Source: PFJX01 sp964542455 (GTDB lineage Bacteria > Pseudomonadota > Gammaproteobacteria > Burkholderiales > Thiobacillaceae). Taken from it: a DNA stretch of 64,000 bases. The notes below the pieces were generated by a model, which saw nothing but the letters and a program-made list of their open reading frames with translations, was not told the origin of the DNA and searched no databases. Shown here one piece after another: positions 18,233 through 26,756 of the stretch; position 1 is the first letter of the stretch; every line of letters starts with the position of its first letter. Location: positions 107,694 to 171,693 of the forward strand of contig CAZIUC010000004.1 of assembly GCA_964542455.1 (NCBI GenBank), written 5' to 3'. The translations under genes and the position numbers were made by a program.

Positions 18233-19411
18233 GTGTTTGAGCGTCCCGAGCATGGGCAGGCAGTCATCCTGGCCTCCCTGGATTTTGGCAAAGAGGATTA
18301 CTCCGAAGGGCTAAGCGAACTTGAACTGCTCGCCAGCAGCGCGGGTTTGGTCGTTGTCGGCGTGGTGGAAGGCAAGCGCAACCGGCCCGATCCCGCTTTG
18401 TTTGCCGGCTCCGGCAAGGCGGATGAAATCGGCGATGCCGCCCGCGCGGCCGATGCCTCCCTGGTCATCTTCAATCACGAACTCTCCCCTGTCCAGGAAC
18501 GCAACCTGGAACGGCGCCTGCAATGCCGGGTGCTGGACCGCACCGCGCTGATTCTGGAAATCTTCGCCCTGCGCGCGCGCAGCAACGAAGGCAAGTTGCA
18601 GGTGGAGTTGGCGCAATTGCGTCATTACTCGACCCGGCTGGTACGCGGCTGGACTCACCTGGAACGCCAGAAAGGTGGCATCGGCATGCGTGGCGGCCCT
18701 GGCGAAACCCAGTTGGAACTGGATCGCCGCATGATCCTGACTCGCATCAAGAACATCGAGGGGAAGCTGGAAAAACTGGTGAAAACCCGCGCCTTGCAGC
18801 GTCGCAGCCGGAAGCGTGGCGGGGTGTTGTCGGTTTCCCTGGTGGGTTACACCAATGCCGGAAAATCCACCCTGTTCAATACACTGACCCATGCCGGCGC
18901 ATTTGCCGCCGACCAATTGTTCGCCACTCTCGATACCACCTCGCGCAAGCTCTGGCTGCCGGAAGCGGGGCAGCAGATCGTGCTGTCGGATACCGTCGGT
19001 TTCATTACCCGCCTGCCGCACTCCCTGGTTTCCGCCTTCCATGCCACCCTGGAAGAGACCATCCATGCCGATCTTTTGCTGCATGTGGTCGACAGTGCCA
19101 GCCCGAACCGTGAGCGCCAGATAGTGGAAGTAGAAAAGGTACTGAAGGAAATCGGCACGGAACAGGTGCCGCAATTCCAGGTCATGAACAAGGTCGATCT
19201 CACCGGTGCCGAGCCCCGAGTGGCGCGTGATGAGTATGGTAAGATCGCCGCCGTTTGGCTCTCAGCCAAGACGGGCGCTGGGGTGGAATTGCTCCGGAGC
19301 GTTCTCGCGGAGTTTGCCCGTGATCAACAACATGAAACCAGAGTACTGGCGGCACAAGAGGCCGAACTTTCTCAAAGCTATGTGGAAACCAATATCGATG
19401 GCCTGGAATGA
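18233..19411 (+). CDS. hflX: Ribosome-associated GTPase HflX
   Basis: HflX is an Obg-superfamily GTPase that splits stalled or heat-damaged 70S ribosomes. The 392-aa product has the N-terminal HflX domain (residues ~15-105, VVGVVEGKRNRPDPALFAGSGKADEI), the glycine-rich linker GIGMRGGPGETQLELDRR, and a G domain with G1 GYTNAGKST (~205), DTVGFI and NKVDLTG. The GTG start at 18233 matches the usual N-terminus (MFERPEHGQ). The C-terminus overlaps hflK by 14 bases, giving translational coupling in the hfq-hflX-hflK-hflC operon. Confidence 0.97.
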   Translation: MFERPEHGQAVILASLDFGKEDYSEGLSELELLASSAGLVVVGVVEGKRNRPDPALFAGSGKADEIGDAARAADASLVIFNHELSPVQERNLERRLQCRVLDRTALILEIFALRARSNEGKLQVELAQLRHYSTRLVRGWTHLERQKGGIGMRGGPGETQLELDRRMILTRIKNIEGKLEKLVKTRALQRRSRKRGGVLSVSLVGYTNAGKSTLFNTLTHAGAFAADQLFATLDTTSRKLWLPEAGQQIVLSDTVGFITRLPHSLVSAFHATLEETIHADLLLHVVDSASPNRERQIVEVEKVLKEIGTEQVPQFQVMNKVDLTGAEPRVARDEYGKIAAVWLSAKTGAGVELLRSVLAEFARDQQHETRVLAAQEAELSQSYVETNIDGLE

Positions 19412-20615
19412 CCCGCAATGGGGTGGCGGCGGCGGCAACAAGAATGCTGGCGGCCCACCGGATCTCGATGAGCTCTGGAAGAATTTCAATCGCCGCCTGA
19501 ACGAGTTGTTCGGCAAGAAAGGGGGCGGCTCCGGTGACGAGCCGCCACGCATCGGTGGTGGGCGTGAATTCAACATTCCTGGTGGCGCCGGTCTGCTGAT
19601 CGGTTTGGCGTTTCTGGTCTGGCTGGCGTCTGGCTTCTACATCGTCGATGCCGGTGAACGCGGTGTGGTACTACGCTTCGGCAAGTACCTTGAAACTACC
19701 CAGCCCGGCCCGAACTGGCATTTGCCTACCCCCCTGGAAAGTGTCGAAATGGTCAATGTCGAGCAGGTGCGTACCGTCGAGGTGGGCTACAAGCACAACA
19801 TGAAAGCCAAGGTGCTGTCCGAAGCGCTGATGCTGACCGACGACGAGAATATCGTCGACCTTCAATTCTCCGTGCAATATCTGCTGAAAGACCCGGAAGA
19901 TTACCTGTTTGCCAATCGCCATCCGGATGATGCGGTGAAGCAGGTGGCGGAGACCGCGATGCGCGAGATCGTCGGCAAGAGCAAGATGGACTACGTGCTC
20001 TATGAAGGCCGCGCCGACATCGCCGCGCGCGCCACCAAACTGATGCAGGATATCCTCGATCGCTACAAGACCGGCATCACGGTCAGCAAACTGAACATGC
20101 AGAACGCGCAGCCGCCGGAACAGGTGCAGGCCGCCTTCGACGACGCGGTGAAGGCGGGACAGGATCTGGAACGTTTCAAGAACGAGGGCCAGTCCTACGC
20201 CAACGATGTGATTCCGAAAGCGCGAGGTGTCGCAGCCCGCCTCACCGAAGAGGCGCAAGGCTACAAGCAACGCGTGGTAGCGCAGGCCGAAGGTGAAACG
20301 TCCCGTTTCAAGCAGGTGCTGACCGAGTATTCCAAGGCACCGCAGGTCACCCGCGAGCGTCTCTATCAGGACACCATGCAACAGATTCTTTCCAATACGA
20401 CCAAGGTTCTGGTGGACGACAAGTCGGGCGGCAATCTGCTCTACCTGCCGCTGGACAAGCTCATGAACATGACGCAAAGCGGCCAGCCGACGCAGGCTAA
20501 TCCGCAGCAGATCGAACTGATGCCGCAACGTCAGGACAGCACGTCCAACCGTGGCGAAGACCCGTCTCGTTCGCGTGATGCCTTCCGCGGTCGTGAACGG
20601 GAGGCCCGGCCATGA
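19398..20615 (+). CDS. hflK: HflK, SPFH-family partner of HflC
   Basis: HflK and HflC form the large periplasm-facing cage that encloses and modulates the FtsH protease. The start is ATG 19398, inside the hflX 3' end, giving 405 aa. The Gly-rich cytosolic N-terminus (WNDPQWGGGGGNKNAGGPPD) is typical. A single transmembrane helix at ~55-78 (GLLIGLAFLVWLASGFYIV) is followed by the SPFH/band-7 domain (AGERGVVLRFGKYLETTQPG) and a long coiled coil (~250-330). The stop overlaps the hflC start as ATGA. Confidence 0.97.
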   Translation: MAWNDPQWGGGGGNKNAGGPPDLDELWKNFNRRLNELFGKKGGGSGDEPPRIGGGREFNIPGGAGLLIGLAFLVWLASGFYIVDAGERGVVLRFGKYLETTQPGPNWHLPTPLESVEMVNVEQVRTVEVGYKHNMKAKVLSEALMLTDDENIVDLQFSVQYLLKDPEDYLFANRHPDDAVKQVAETAMREIVGKSKMDYVLYEGRADIAARATKLMQDILDRYKTGITVSKLNMQNAQPPEQVQAAFDDAVKAGQDLERFKNEGQSYANDVIPKARGVAARLTEEAQGYKQRVVAQAEGETSRFKQVLTEYSKAPQVTRERLYQDTMQQILSNTTKVLVDDKSGGNLLYLPLDKLMNMTQSGQPTQANPQQIELMPQRQDSTSNRGEDPSRSRDAFRGREREARP

Positions 20616-21499
20616 AAAATCACGCCATCATCGTAGTCGGCCTGGTCGTCGCCCTGTTTTTCCTGTCGTTATCGATGTTTACCGTGGATCAGCGGCAGAA
20701 CGCGATCGTGTTCCAGTTGGGTGAAGTGGTCGACATCAAGAAGCAACCCGGCCTCTACTTCAAGTTGCCGCTGGTGCAGAACATCCGCTACTTCGAGACC
20801 CGCATCCTGACCCTGGACGCGGTCGACCCGGAGCGCTTCATCACCTCCGAGAAGAAGAACGTGCTGGTGGATTACTACGTCAAGTGGCGTATCAAGGATG
20901 TCCGGACGTTCTATGTCAGCTTTGCCGGCGATGAGCGGCGCGCAGAAAATCGGCTGTCACAGACCGTCAATGACGGCATGCGCGCCGAGTTCGGCAAGCG
21001 CACCGTGCATGACGTGGTTTCCGGGCAACGCGACGACGTCATGGAATCCCTGCGCAAATCGGCGGATAACGATGCGCGGCGTTTCGGTGTCGAGGTCATG
21101 GATGTGCGCATCAAGCGTGTCGATCTGCCCTCGGAAGTCAGCGAGTCGGTCTACCGTCGTATGGAAGCCGAGCGCAAGCGGGTGGCCAACGAATTGCGTT
21201 CCACCGGTTCCGCCGAGGCGGAAAAGATTCGCGCCGATGCCGACAAGCAGCGCGAGGTGATCATCGCCGAGGCCTACCGCGATGCTCAGAGCGTCAAGGG
21301 CGCGGGCGATGGTCGCGCCGCCGCGATCTATGGCGAGGCATTCGGCAAGAACGCCGAGTTCTATGCTTTCTATCGCAGCATGGAAGCTTACAAGCAGAGC
21401 TTTTCCGGCAAGAACGACGTGATGGTGCTGCAACCCAATTCCGAGTTCTTCCGTTACATGAAGTCTCCTGGGGGTGGCAAACCTCGCGGCGGCAAATAA
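20612..21499 (+). CDS. hflC: HflC, SPFH-family partner of HflK
   Basis: This 295-aa protein has an N-terminal signal anchor (AIIVVGLVVALFFLSLSMFTV) and a band-7 domain beginning VDQRQNAIVFQLGEVVDIKKQPGLY, including the FETRILTLDAVDPERFIT stretch that is characteristic of HflC. A coiled-coil region follows (AEAEKIRADADKQREVIIAEAYRDAQ), then a C-terminal SFSGKNDVMVLQPNSEFFRYM tail. The start overlaps the hflK stop by 4 bases (ATGA). It acts in the inner membrane with HflK to control FtsH access. Confidence 0.97.
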   Translation: MKNHAIIVVGLVVALFFLSLSMFTVDQRQNAIVFQLGEVVDIKKQPGLYFKLPLVQNIRYFETRILTLDAVDPERFITSEKKNVLVDYYVKWRIKDVRTFYVSFAGDERRAENRLSQTVNDGMRAEFGKRTVHDVVSGQRDDVMESLRKSADNDARRFGVEVMDVRIKRVDLPSEVSESVYRRMEAERKRVANELRSTGSAEAEKIRADADKQREVIIAEAYRDAQSVKGAGDGRAAAIYGEAFGKNAEFYAFYRSMEAYKQSFSGKNDVMVLQPNSEFFRYMKSPGGGKPRGGK

Positions 21500-21514
21500 G
21501 CAAGGTGGTATGGC

Positions 21515-21706
21515 GTGAGTCTGGGCGATGTTTGGCTTCCCGCGCTCGCGCTCATGCTGGTCATGGAGGGTGTGCTGCCTTTCCTGGCCCCCACCGCCTG
21601 GCGTGAAACATTTTCCCGCATGATCCAGTTCAACAACGGCCAGGTGCGCTTCATGGGGCTGGTCTCCATGCTGGCCGGCCTCGCTCTCCTGTTCCTCTCG
21701 CAATGA
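21515..21706 (+). CDS. DUF2065 family small membrane protein
   Basis: This 63-aa protein starts with GTG 15 bases after hflC. It has two predicted transmembrane helices (VWLPALALMLVMEGVLPFLAP and FMGLVSMLAGLALLFLSQ) separated by WRETFSRMIQFNNGQVR, the pattern of the DUF2065/YjeT family. In betaproteobacteria such genes commonly sit between hflC and hisZ, as here. The function of the family is unknown; a role alongside HflKC is a guess from position only. Confidence 0.88.
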   Translation: MSLGDVWLPALALMLVMEGVLPFLAPTAWRETFSRMIQFNNGQVRFMGLVSMLAGLALLFLSQ

Positions 21707-21728
21707 TCCACACGCTTATTTGCCAACC

Positions 21729-22880
21729 ATGACCCAGGCCTGGCTACTGCCCGAATACGTCGAAGACATCCTGCCGCCCTATTCCGGCCAGGCGGAGGCA
21801 TTGCGCCGCCGCTTGCTCGATCTGTTCGACGGCTACGGTTACGATCTGGTCGTCCCGCCGCTGGTGGAATTTCTCGATTCCCTGCTCACCGGCGCGGCAC
21901 GCGATCTCGACCTGAAGACGGTCAAGGTGGTGGATGGACTTTCCGGCCGCATGATGGGCATACGCGCCGACATGACGCCGCAGGCCGCTCGCATCGACAG
22001 CCATCTGATCAACCATGAGGGTGTCGCCCGCCTGTGCTACGCCGGTCCGGTGCTGCGTACCAAGCCCGCCGGTCTGGCCAGCCGCGAGCCATTTCAACTT
22101 GGCGCCGAATTGTTCGGCCATGCCGGCATCGAAGCCGATCTGGAAATCCAGGAACTCCTGCTCGCCGCCCTCGATAACGCCGGCGTTCCCGACGCGCGTC
22201 TGAGCCTGGGCCATGCCGGCTTGTTCCGCGCCCTGGTCGCTGGCGCGGAATTGAGCGAAGCGCGCGCCGCCGCCCTGCACGTCGCCCTGCGCGGCAAGGA
22301 TGTACCTGAAGTGGAAGCCTTGAGTGCCGATCTCGCCGCGCCCTGGCAAGCGGCCTTCCGTCAATTGCCCGGCCTCTATGGTGGCGTCGAGGCGCTGCAA
22401 CGCGCGCGTGATGTGTTGCCGGAGCAGCCCGCCATCCGCCGGGCACTGGAGCAACTCGAACACCTGTTCGCCGCCGGGAATGCCGAGGGCAAGGCCAGCA
22501 TCGCCGTCGATCTTTCCGACCTGCGTGGCGATGGCTACCACAACGGCGCCACCTTCGCCGCCTATGCCGGTGGCCAGGCGCGCGCGGTGGCGCTGGGTGG
22601 CCGCTATGACGGCGCCGGCGGCGTGTTCGGGCGCGGCCGCCCGGCTACCGGCTTCTCTCTGGATTTGCGCCAGATTCTCGACTGCCTCGCCGAACCCGCG
22701 CCGCGCGGAGGCATCCTGGCGCCCTGCGTGGCCGATGTCGGCCTGCGCGCCAGGATTGCCGAATTGCGCGCTATGGGGGAGCGGGTCGTGATCGAATTGC
22801 CGGGGCAGGAAGCGCATGGCGCGGAATCGGGTTGTGATCGCGCCTTGGTGAAAACAGATACTGATTGGATTGTTGAATAA
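21729..22880 (+). CDS. hisZ: ATP phosphoribosyltransferase regulatory subunit HisZ
   Basis: HisZ is a catalytically inactive histidyl-tRNA synthetase paralogue that, with short-form HisG, makes the first enzyme of histidine biosynthesis. The 383-aa product has the class II synthetase-like core: LLPEYVEDILPPYSGQAEALRRR, MMGIRADMTPQAARI (motif 2 region), REPFQLGAELFG and a C-terminal motif 3-like GGRYDGAGGVFGRGRPATGFSLDL. It lacks a HisRS anticodon-binding domain. ATG 21729 is preferred over the in-frame ATG 9 bases upstream. Its presence implies a short HisG elsewhere. Confidence 0.95.
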   Translation: MTQAWLLPEYVEDILPPYSGQAEALRRRLLDLFDGYGYDLVVPPLVEFLDSLLTGAARDLDLKTVKVVDGLSGRMMGIRADMTPQAARIDSHLINHEGVARLCYAGPVLRTKPAGLASREPFQLGAELFGHAGIEADLEIQELLLAALDNAGVPDARLSLGHAGLFRALVAGAELSEARAAALHVALRGKDVPEVEALSADLAAPWQAAFRQLPGLYGGVEALQRARDVLPEQPAIRRALEQLEHLFAAGNAEGKASIAVDLSDLRGDGYHNGATFAAYAGGQARAVALGGRYDGAGGVFGRGRPATGFSLDLRQILDCLAEPAPRGGILAPCVADVGLRARIAELRAMGERVVIELPGQEAHGAESGCDRALVKTDTDWIVE

Positions 22881-22882
22881 CG

Positions 22883-22940
22883 TGTAGCGCCGGCGTCCTT
22901 GCCGGCCCGTCTATAGCCGGCAGGGATGCCGGCGCTACAG
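22883..22940. repeat. GTAGCGCCGGC inverted-repeat element, copy 4
   Basis: TGTAGCGCCGGCGTCC at the left and GGATGCCGGCGCTACA at the right, with internal GCCGGC pairs, lie between the hisZ stop and the purA start. The purA ribosome-binding site (GAGGAAAC) begins right after it, so the hairpin is transcribed in any hisZ-purA message. Confidence 0.85.
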
Positions 22941-22951
22941 AGGAAACAAGC

Positions 22952-24244
22952 ATGAGCAAGAACGTCGTGGTAATCGGCACCCAGTGGGGTGATGAGGGCA
23001 AGGGCAAGATCGTCGACTGGCTGACCGATCGCGCCCAGGGTGTGGTCCGCTTCCAGGGCGGCCACAACGCGGGCCATACCCTGGTGATCAAGGGCAAGAA
23101 AACTGTTTTGCACCTGATTCCCTCCGGCATCCTGCGCGATAACGTGCGCTGCTTCATCGGCAACGGCGTGGTGGTCTCGCCCGAGGCGTTGATGGAAGAA
23201 GTGGAAATGCTGGAAAAGAGCGGCATCGACGTCGCCAGTCGCATGACCATCTCCGAAGCCTGCCCGTTGATCCTGCCGCACCACATTGCCCTCGACCATG
23301 CCCGCGAAGCGGCCAAGGGCGCCGGCAAGATCGGCACCACCGGACGTGGCATCGGCCCCGCCTATGAAGACAAGATCGCGCGCCGCGCCATTCGCATGCA
23401 GGATCTTCTGCATCGCGAGCGCTTCGCCGCCAAGCTGGGTGAAGTCCTCGACTATCACAACTACGTGCTCAAGCATTACTTCAAGTGGGAAACGGTCGAC
23501 TTCCACAAGACCCTCGATCAGGCGATGGAACTGGCCGAGAAGATCACACCGATGATCGGAGACGTGCCGCGCAACCTCTACGAAGCCAACAAGCGTGGCG
23601 AGAACCTGCTGTTCGAGGGCGCACAGGGCACTTTGCTGGATATCGACCACGGCACCTATCCGTTCGTCACCTCCAGCAACTGCACCGCCGGCGGCGCCTC
23701 CACCGGCTCCGGCATGGGACCGTCCGCCATGCACTACATCCTCGGCATCACCAAGGCCTACACCACCCGCGTCGGCTCCGGCCCGTTCCCCACCGAACTG
23801 TTCGACGCGGACGGCAAATGGCTGGCCGAGAAAGGCCACGAGTTCGGCGCCACCACCGGCCGCCCGCGCCGTTGTGGCTGGTTCGACGCGGCGGCGTTGA
23901 AGCGCGCGATCCAGATCAATGGCCTCACCGGCATGTGCGTCACCAAGCTCGACGTGCTCGACGGCATGGACACCATCCGCATCTGCACCGGCTACAGGAT
24001 GGGCGGTGAAGTGTGCGACATCCTGCCGGTGGGCTCGGAAAGCATCGCCGATTGTGAGCCGATCTATGAAGATCACGCCGGCTGGAAAGAAACCACCGTC
24101 GGCGTGAAGACCTTCGAGGAACTGCCCGCCAACGCCCAGTCCTATCTGAGGCGCATGGAAGAACTCTGCGGCGTTCCGGCCGACATCATCTCCACCGGCC
24201 CGGATCGGGAAGAAACCATCGTGCGGCGGCACCCGTTCGATTAA
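22952..24244 (+). CDS. purA: Adenylosuccinate synthetase
   Basis: PurA condenses IMP and aspartate with GTP hydrolysis in AMP synthesis. The 430-aa protein has full length and all signatures: GTQWGDEGKGK at the N-terminus (phosphate-binding loop), FQGGHNAGHTLVI, GTTGRGIGPAYEDK, EGAQGTLLDIDHGTYPFVTSS and a C-terminal STGPDREETIVRR. The start has a good ribosome-binding site. The hisZ-purA order is common in betaproteobacteria. A palindromic hairpin at 24267 probably ends the transcript. Confidence 0.98.
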   Translation: MSKNVVVIGTQWGDEGKGKIVDWLTDRAQGVVRFQGGHNAGHTLVIKGKKTVLHLIPSGILRDNVRCFIGNGVVVSPEALMEEVEMLEKSGIDVASRMTISEACPLILPHHIALDHAREAAKGAGKIGTTGRGIGPAYEDKIARRAIRMQDLLHRERFAAKLGEVLDYHNYVLKHYFKWETVDFHKTLDQAMELAEKITPMIGDVPRNLYEANKRGENLLFEGAQGTLLDIDHGTYPFVTSSNCTAGGASTGSGMGPSAMHYILGITKAYTTRVGSGPFPTELFDADGKWLAEKGHEFGATTGRPRRCGWFDAAALKRAIQINGLTGMCVTKLDVLDGMDTIRICTGYRMGGEVCDILPVGSESIADCEPIYEDHAGWKETTVGVKTFEELPANAQSYLRRMEELCGVPADIISTGPDREETIVRRHPFD

Positions 24245-24266
24245 GGCGCTGGCGCATAGCGGGTGA

Positions 24267-24292
24267 ATAAGGGCGGCCGCTGCCGCCCTTAT
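24267..24292 (+). terminator. Hairpin after purA
   Basis: ATAAGGGCGG and CCGCCCTTAT form a perfect 10-bp stem with a 6-base loop, starting 22 bases after the purA stop. The flanking A/T bases are part of the stem and there is no long T-run, so efficiency is uncertain. It is the natural end of the hfq-purA group. Confidence 0.65.
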
Positions 24293-24467
24293 AGGTATCC
24301 GGAAGCATGCGTTGAACCTGGAAACGGCGGCTGACCGCTCCTTTCTCGCCGGAAGGCCACAAGAGTGGTGGCGTTCGTGCCGACAGGCACGTTCAACTGC
24401 CGCGTCTGGGATGATTGTCTGGATGCCAAAAGGTTTACCGACCTGATTTGCTGGCAAGATAGCGGCC

Positions 24468-26756
24468 ATGCCGCATTTCCTTCTCCTGCTACTTGTGCTC
24501 CTCGCCGCCTGTTCGCGGCCAGTGAACAGTCCTTATTCCGCCGCCGAGGGAGGCGATAACGCCGGTGCCTCCATTGCTTATTCCGCTTTCGGCGAGCGCC
24601 CCAAGCATCTCGACCCGGCGCGCTCCTATAGCGAAAACGAATACGTCTTTCTTGGCAATATCTATGAGGCGCCGCTGCAATACCACTATCTGAAACGGCC
24701 GTATCAACTCGAGCCGCAGACCGCCGCCGCGATGCCGACGGTGCGCTATCTGGATGTCCAGGGACATGAACTGCCGGCCAATGTGGCGGCTTCCAGGATC
24801 GCGGTGTCGGAGTATGAGATTCGCATCAAGCCGGGTGTCCGCTACCAGCCGCATCCGGCTTTCGCCAGGGATGCGGCGGGCAAGCCTCGCTATGTACCGA
24901 TCAAGCCAGAGGAGCTGGAGCGCATCGTCCGCTTCGAGGATTTTCCGGAGAAGGGCAGCCGCGAGCTGACCGCCGCCGATTACGTCTACCAGGTGCGCCG
25001 CCTAGCGCATCCGCGTGTGCAGTCGCCGATCCTGGGTTTGATGGCGGATTACATCGTCGGCTTGAAAGACCTGGCGAAGAATCTGGGCAAGGCGGCCAAG
25101 GATCAGCCTAAGGATGCTTATCTGGACATCGGCCGCTTCGATTTTCCTGGTGCCTATGTGGTGGATCGCTATACCTATCGCATCCGCATCAAGGGCAAAT
25201 ATCCGCAGTTCGTCTACTGGCTGGCCATGCCGTTTTTCGCCCCGGTACCGGAGGAGGCGGAACGGTTCTATTGGCAGCCGGGCATGGCGGAGCGGAATTT
25301 CACCCTGGACTGGCAGCCGGTGGGCACGGGTGCCTATTACTTGGCCGAGAACGATCCCAACCGGGTGATGCGCATGCAGCGCAACCCGAATTACCGCGAC
25401 GATTTCTATCCCAGCGAAGGAGATCCCGGTGACCGCGAGGCCGGCATGCTTGAGGATGCCGGCAAACGCTTGCCGATGGTGGACACGGTGATCTACTCGC
25501 TGGAAAAAGAGGATGTGCCGTACTGGAACAAGTTCTTGCAGGGTTATTACGATGCTTCCGGAGTGAGCTCCGACAGCTTCGACCAGGCTATCCGGATGAA
25601 CGCCAAGGGCGAGCCGGACCTGACCGACGACATGCGCCAGCGCGGCATCCTGCTTTCCACCGCCGCGCGGCCATCACTCAACTACATGGGTTTCAACATG
25701 CTGGACCCGGTGGTGGGCGGTCTGTCGGAAAGGGCGCGCAAGTTGCGCCAGGCCTTGTCAATCGCCATCGATTATGACGAGTTCATTTCCATCTTCCTGA
25801 ATGGGCGCGGCCTGCCGGGACAAGGGCCGTTGCCGCCGGGCATCTTCGGCTATCGGGAAGGGCTGGCGGGAGTGAATCCGGTGGTGTTCCGGGCGGATTG
25901 CGGGAACCCCCCTTTATCAAAGGGGGGCAGGGGGGATTTAGCAGCGTCGGCGGACGCGCAACCCGCGTATAAATCCCCCCCGCTCCCCCCTTTACAAAGG
26001 GGGGAGTTGGTTCCACCCAGACCGGCCGACTGTGCCCGCTTCAAACGTCGCCCCCTGGACGACGCGAAGAAGCTTCTCGCCGAAGCGGGTTACCCCAACG
26101 GCCGCGACGCCGCCACCGGGCAGCCGCTCACCCTGTACTTCGACACCGCCGCGAGTGGACCAGAGGCCAAGAGCCGCATGGACTGGTTCCGCAAGCAGTT
26201 CGCCAAGCTGGATATTCAGTTGGTGATACGCGCCAGCGACTACAACCGCTTCCAGGACAAGATGAGCAAGGGCAGCGAGCAGATATTCGAGTGGGGCTGG
26301 AACGCCGATTACCCGGACCCGGAAAATTTCCTGTTCCTGCTCTACGGACCCAACAAGAAAGTCGGTGTAGGCGGTGAGAACGCGGCGAACTACCACAACC
26401 CGGACTTCGATCGCCTGTTCGAGCTCATGAAGGACATGGACAACGGCCCGGAACGCCAGGCGGTGATCGACGCAATGGTGAAACTGGCACGCGAAGACGC
26501 GCCCTGGATCTATGCTTTCCACCCCAAGAGTTTCGGCCTGCGCCACGGCTGGGTAAAGAACGCCAAGCCCAACCTGATGACACACAATCTGCTCAAGTAC
26601 CGCCGAATAGACCCGGCCGCGCGTGTCGACTATCAGGCAAAGTGGAACCGGCCGGCGCGGTGGCCCCTGGCGCTGGCCGTGGCTTTGCTGGTGGCCGTGA
26701 TCTGGCCGGCGGTGGCGGGGTATCGTCGGCGTCTGAAGGCGACCGCCCATGCTTAA
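24468..26756 (+). CDS. Peptide-type ABC transporter substrate-binding lipoprotein (SBP family 5) with an in-frame repeat insertion
   Basis: This 762-aa protein has a lipoprotein signal (LLAAC, Cys15) and the DppA/OppA/YejA-type binding fold: FGERPKHLDPARSYSENEYVFLGNIYE, LTAADYVYQVRRL and a C-terminal PDFDRLFELMKDMD region. A C-terminal transmembrane helix with a basic end (LALAVALLVAVIWPAVAGYRRR) is unusual for a lipoprotein SBP. Residues ~479-516 (GNPPLSKGGRGDL...LPPLQRGEL) are translated from an inverted-repeat element and are probably not native. The four genes from here to 31242 form a Yej/Opp-like operon that probably imports oligopeptides; the gene ends inside the next one. Confidence 0.88.
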   Translation: MPHFLLLLLVLLAACSRPVNSPYSAAEGGDNAGASIAYSAFGERPKHLDPARSYSENEYVFLGNIYEAPLQYHYLKRPYQLEPQTAAAMPTVRYLDVQGHELPANVAASRIAVSEYEIRIKPGVRYQPHPAFARDAAGKPRYVPIKPEELERIVRFEDFPEKGSRELTAADYVYQVRRLAHPRVQSPILGLMADYIVGLKDLAKNLGKAAKDQPKDAYLDIGRFDFPGAYVVDRYTYRIRIKGKYPQFVYWLAMPFFAPVPEEAERFYWQPGMAERNFTLDWQPVGTGAYYLAENDPNRVMRMQRNPNYRDDFYPSEGDPGDREAGMLEDAGKRLPMVDTVIYSLEKEDVPYWNKFLQGYYDASGVSSDSFDQAIRMNAKGEPDLTDDMRQRGILLSTAARPSLNYMGFNMLDPVVGGLSERARKLRQALSIAIDYDEFISIFLNGRGLPGQGPLPPGIFGYREGLAGVNPVVFRADCGNPPLSKGGRGDLAASADAQPAYKSPPLPPLQRGELVPPRPADCARFKRRPLDDAKKLLAEAGYPNGRDAATGQPLTLYFDTAASGPEAKSRMDWFRKQFAKLDIQLVIRASDYNRFQDKMSKGSEQIFEWGWNADYPDPENFLFLLYGPNKKVGVGGENAANYHNPDFDRLFELMKDMDNGPERQAVIDAMVKLAREDAPWIYAFHPKSFGLRHGWVKNAKPNLMTHNLLKYRRIDPAARVDYQAKWNRPARWPLALAVALLVAVIWPAVAGYRRRLKATAHA
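25903..26014. repeat. TTCAAAGGGGGG/AAATCCCCC element inside the SBP gene (copy B1)
   Basis: The left end GGAACCCCCCTTTATCAAAG runs on to GGGGGGATTTA. It is mirrored at the right by TAAATCCCCCCC and CTTTACAAAGGGGGGAG, ending GGTTCC. Total length is ~112 bp with two nested palindromes. It keeps the reading frame and adds ~38 residues. Related copies lie at 27759 and 28424 in the same operon. Confidence 0.85.

Noticed and set aside
18002..18314. Short ORFs in the hfq-hflX spacer
   Set aside because: They run through repeat-like GC-rich sequence into hflX in the wrong frame and have no plausible product.
24361..24467. Small ORF upstream of the SBP gene
   Set aside because: Its 64-codon frame overlaps the lipoprotein start and shows no family resemblance; the lipoprotein frame has a clear signal.
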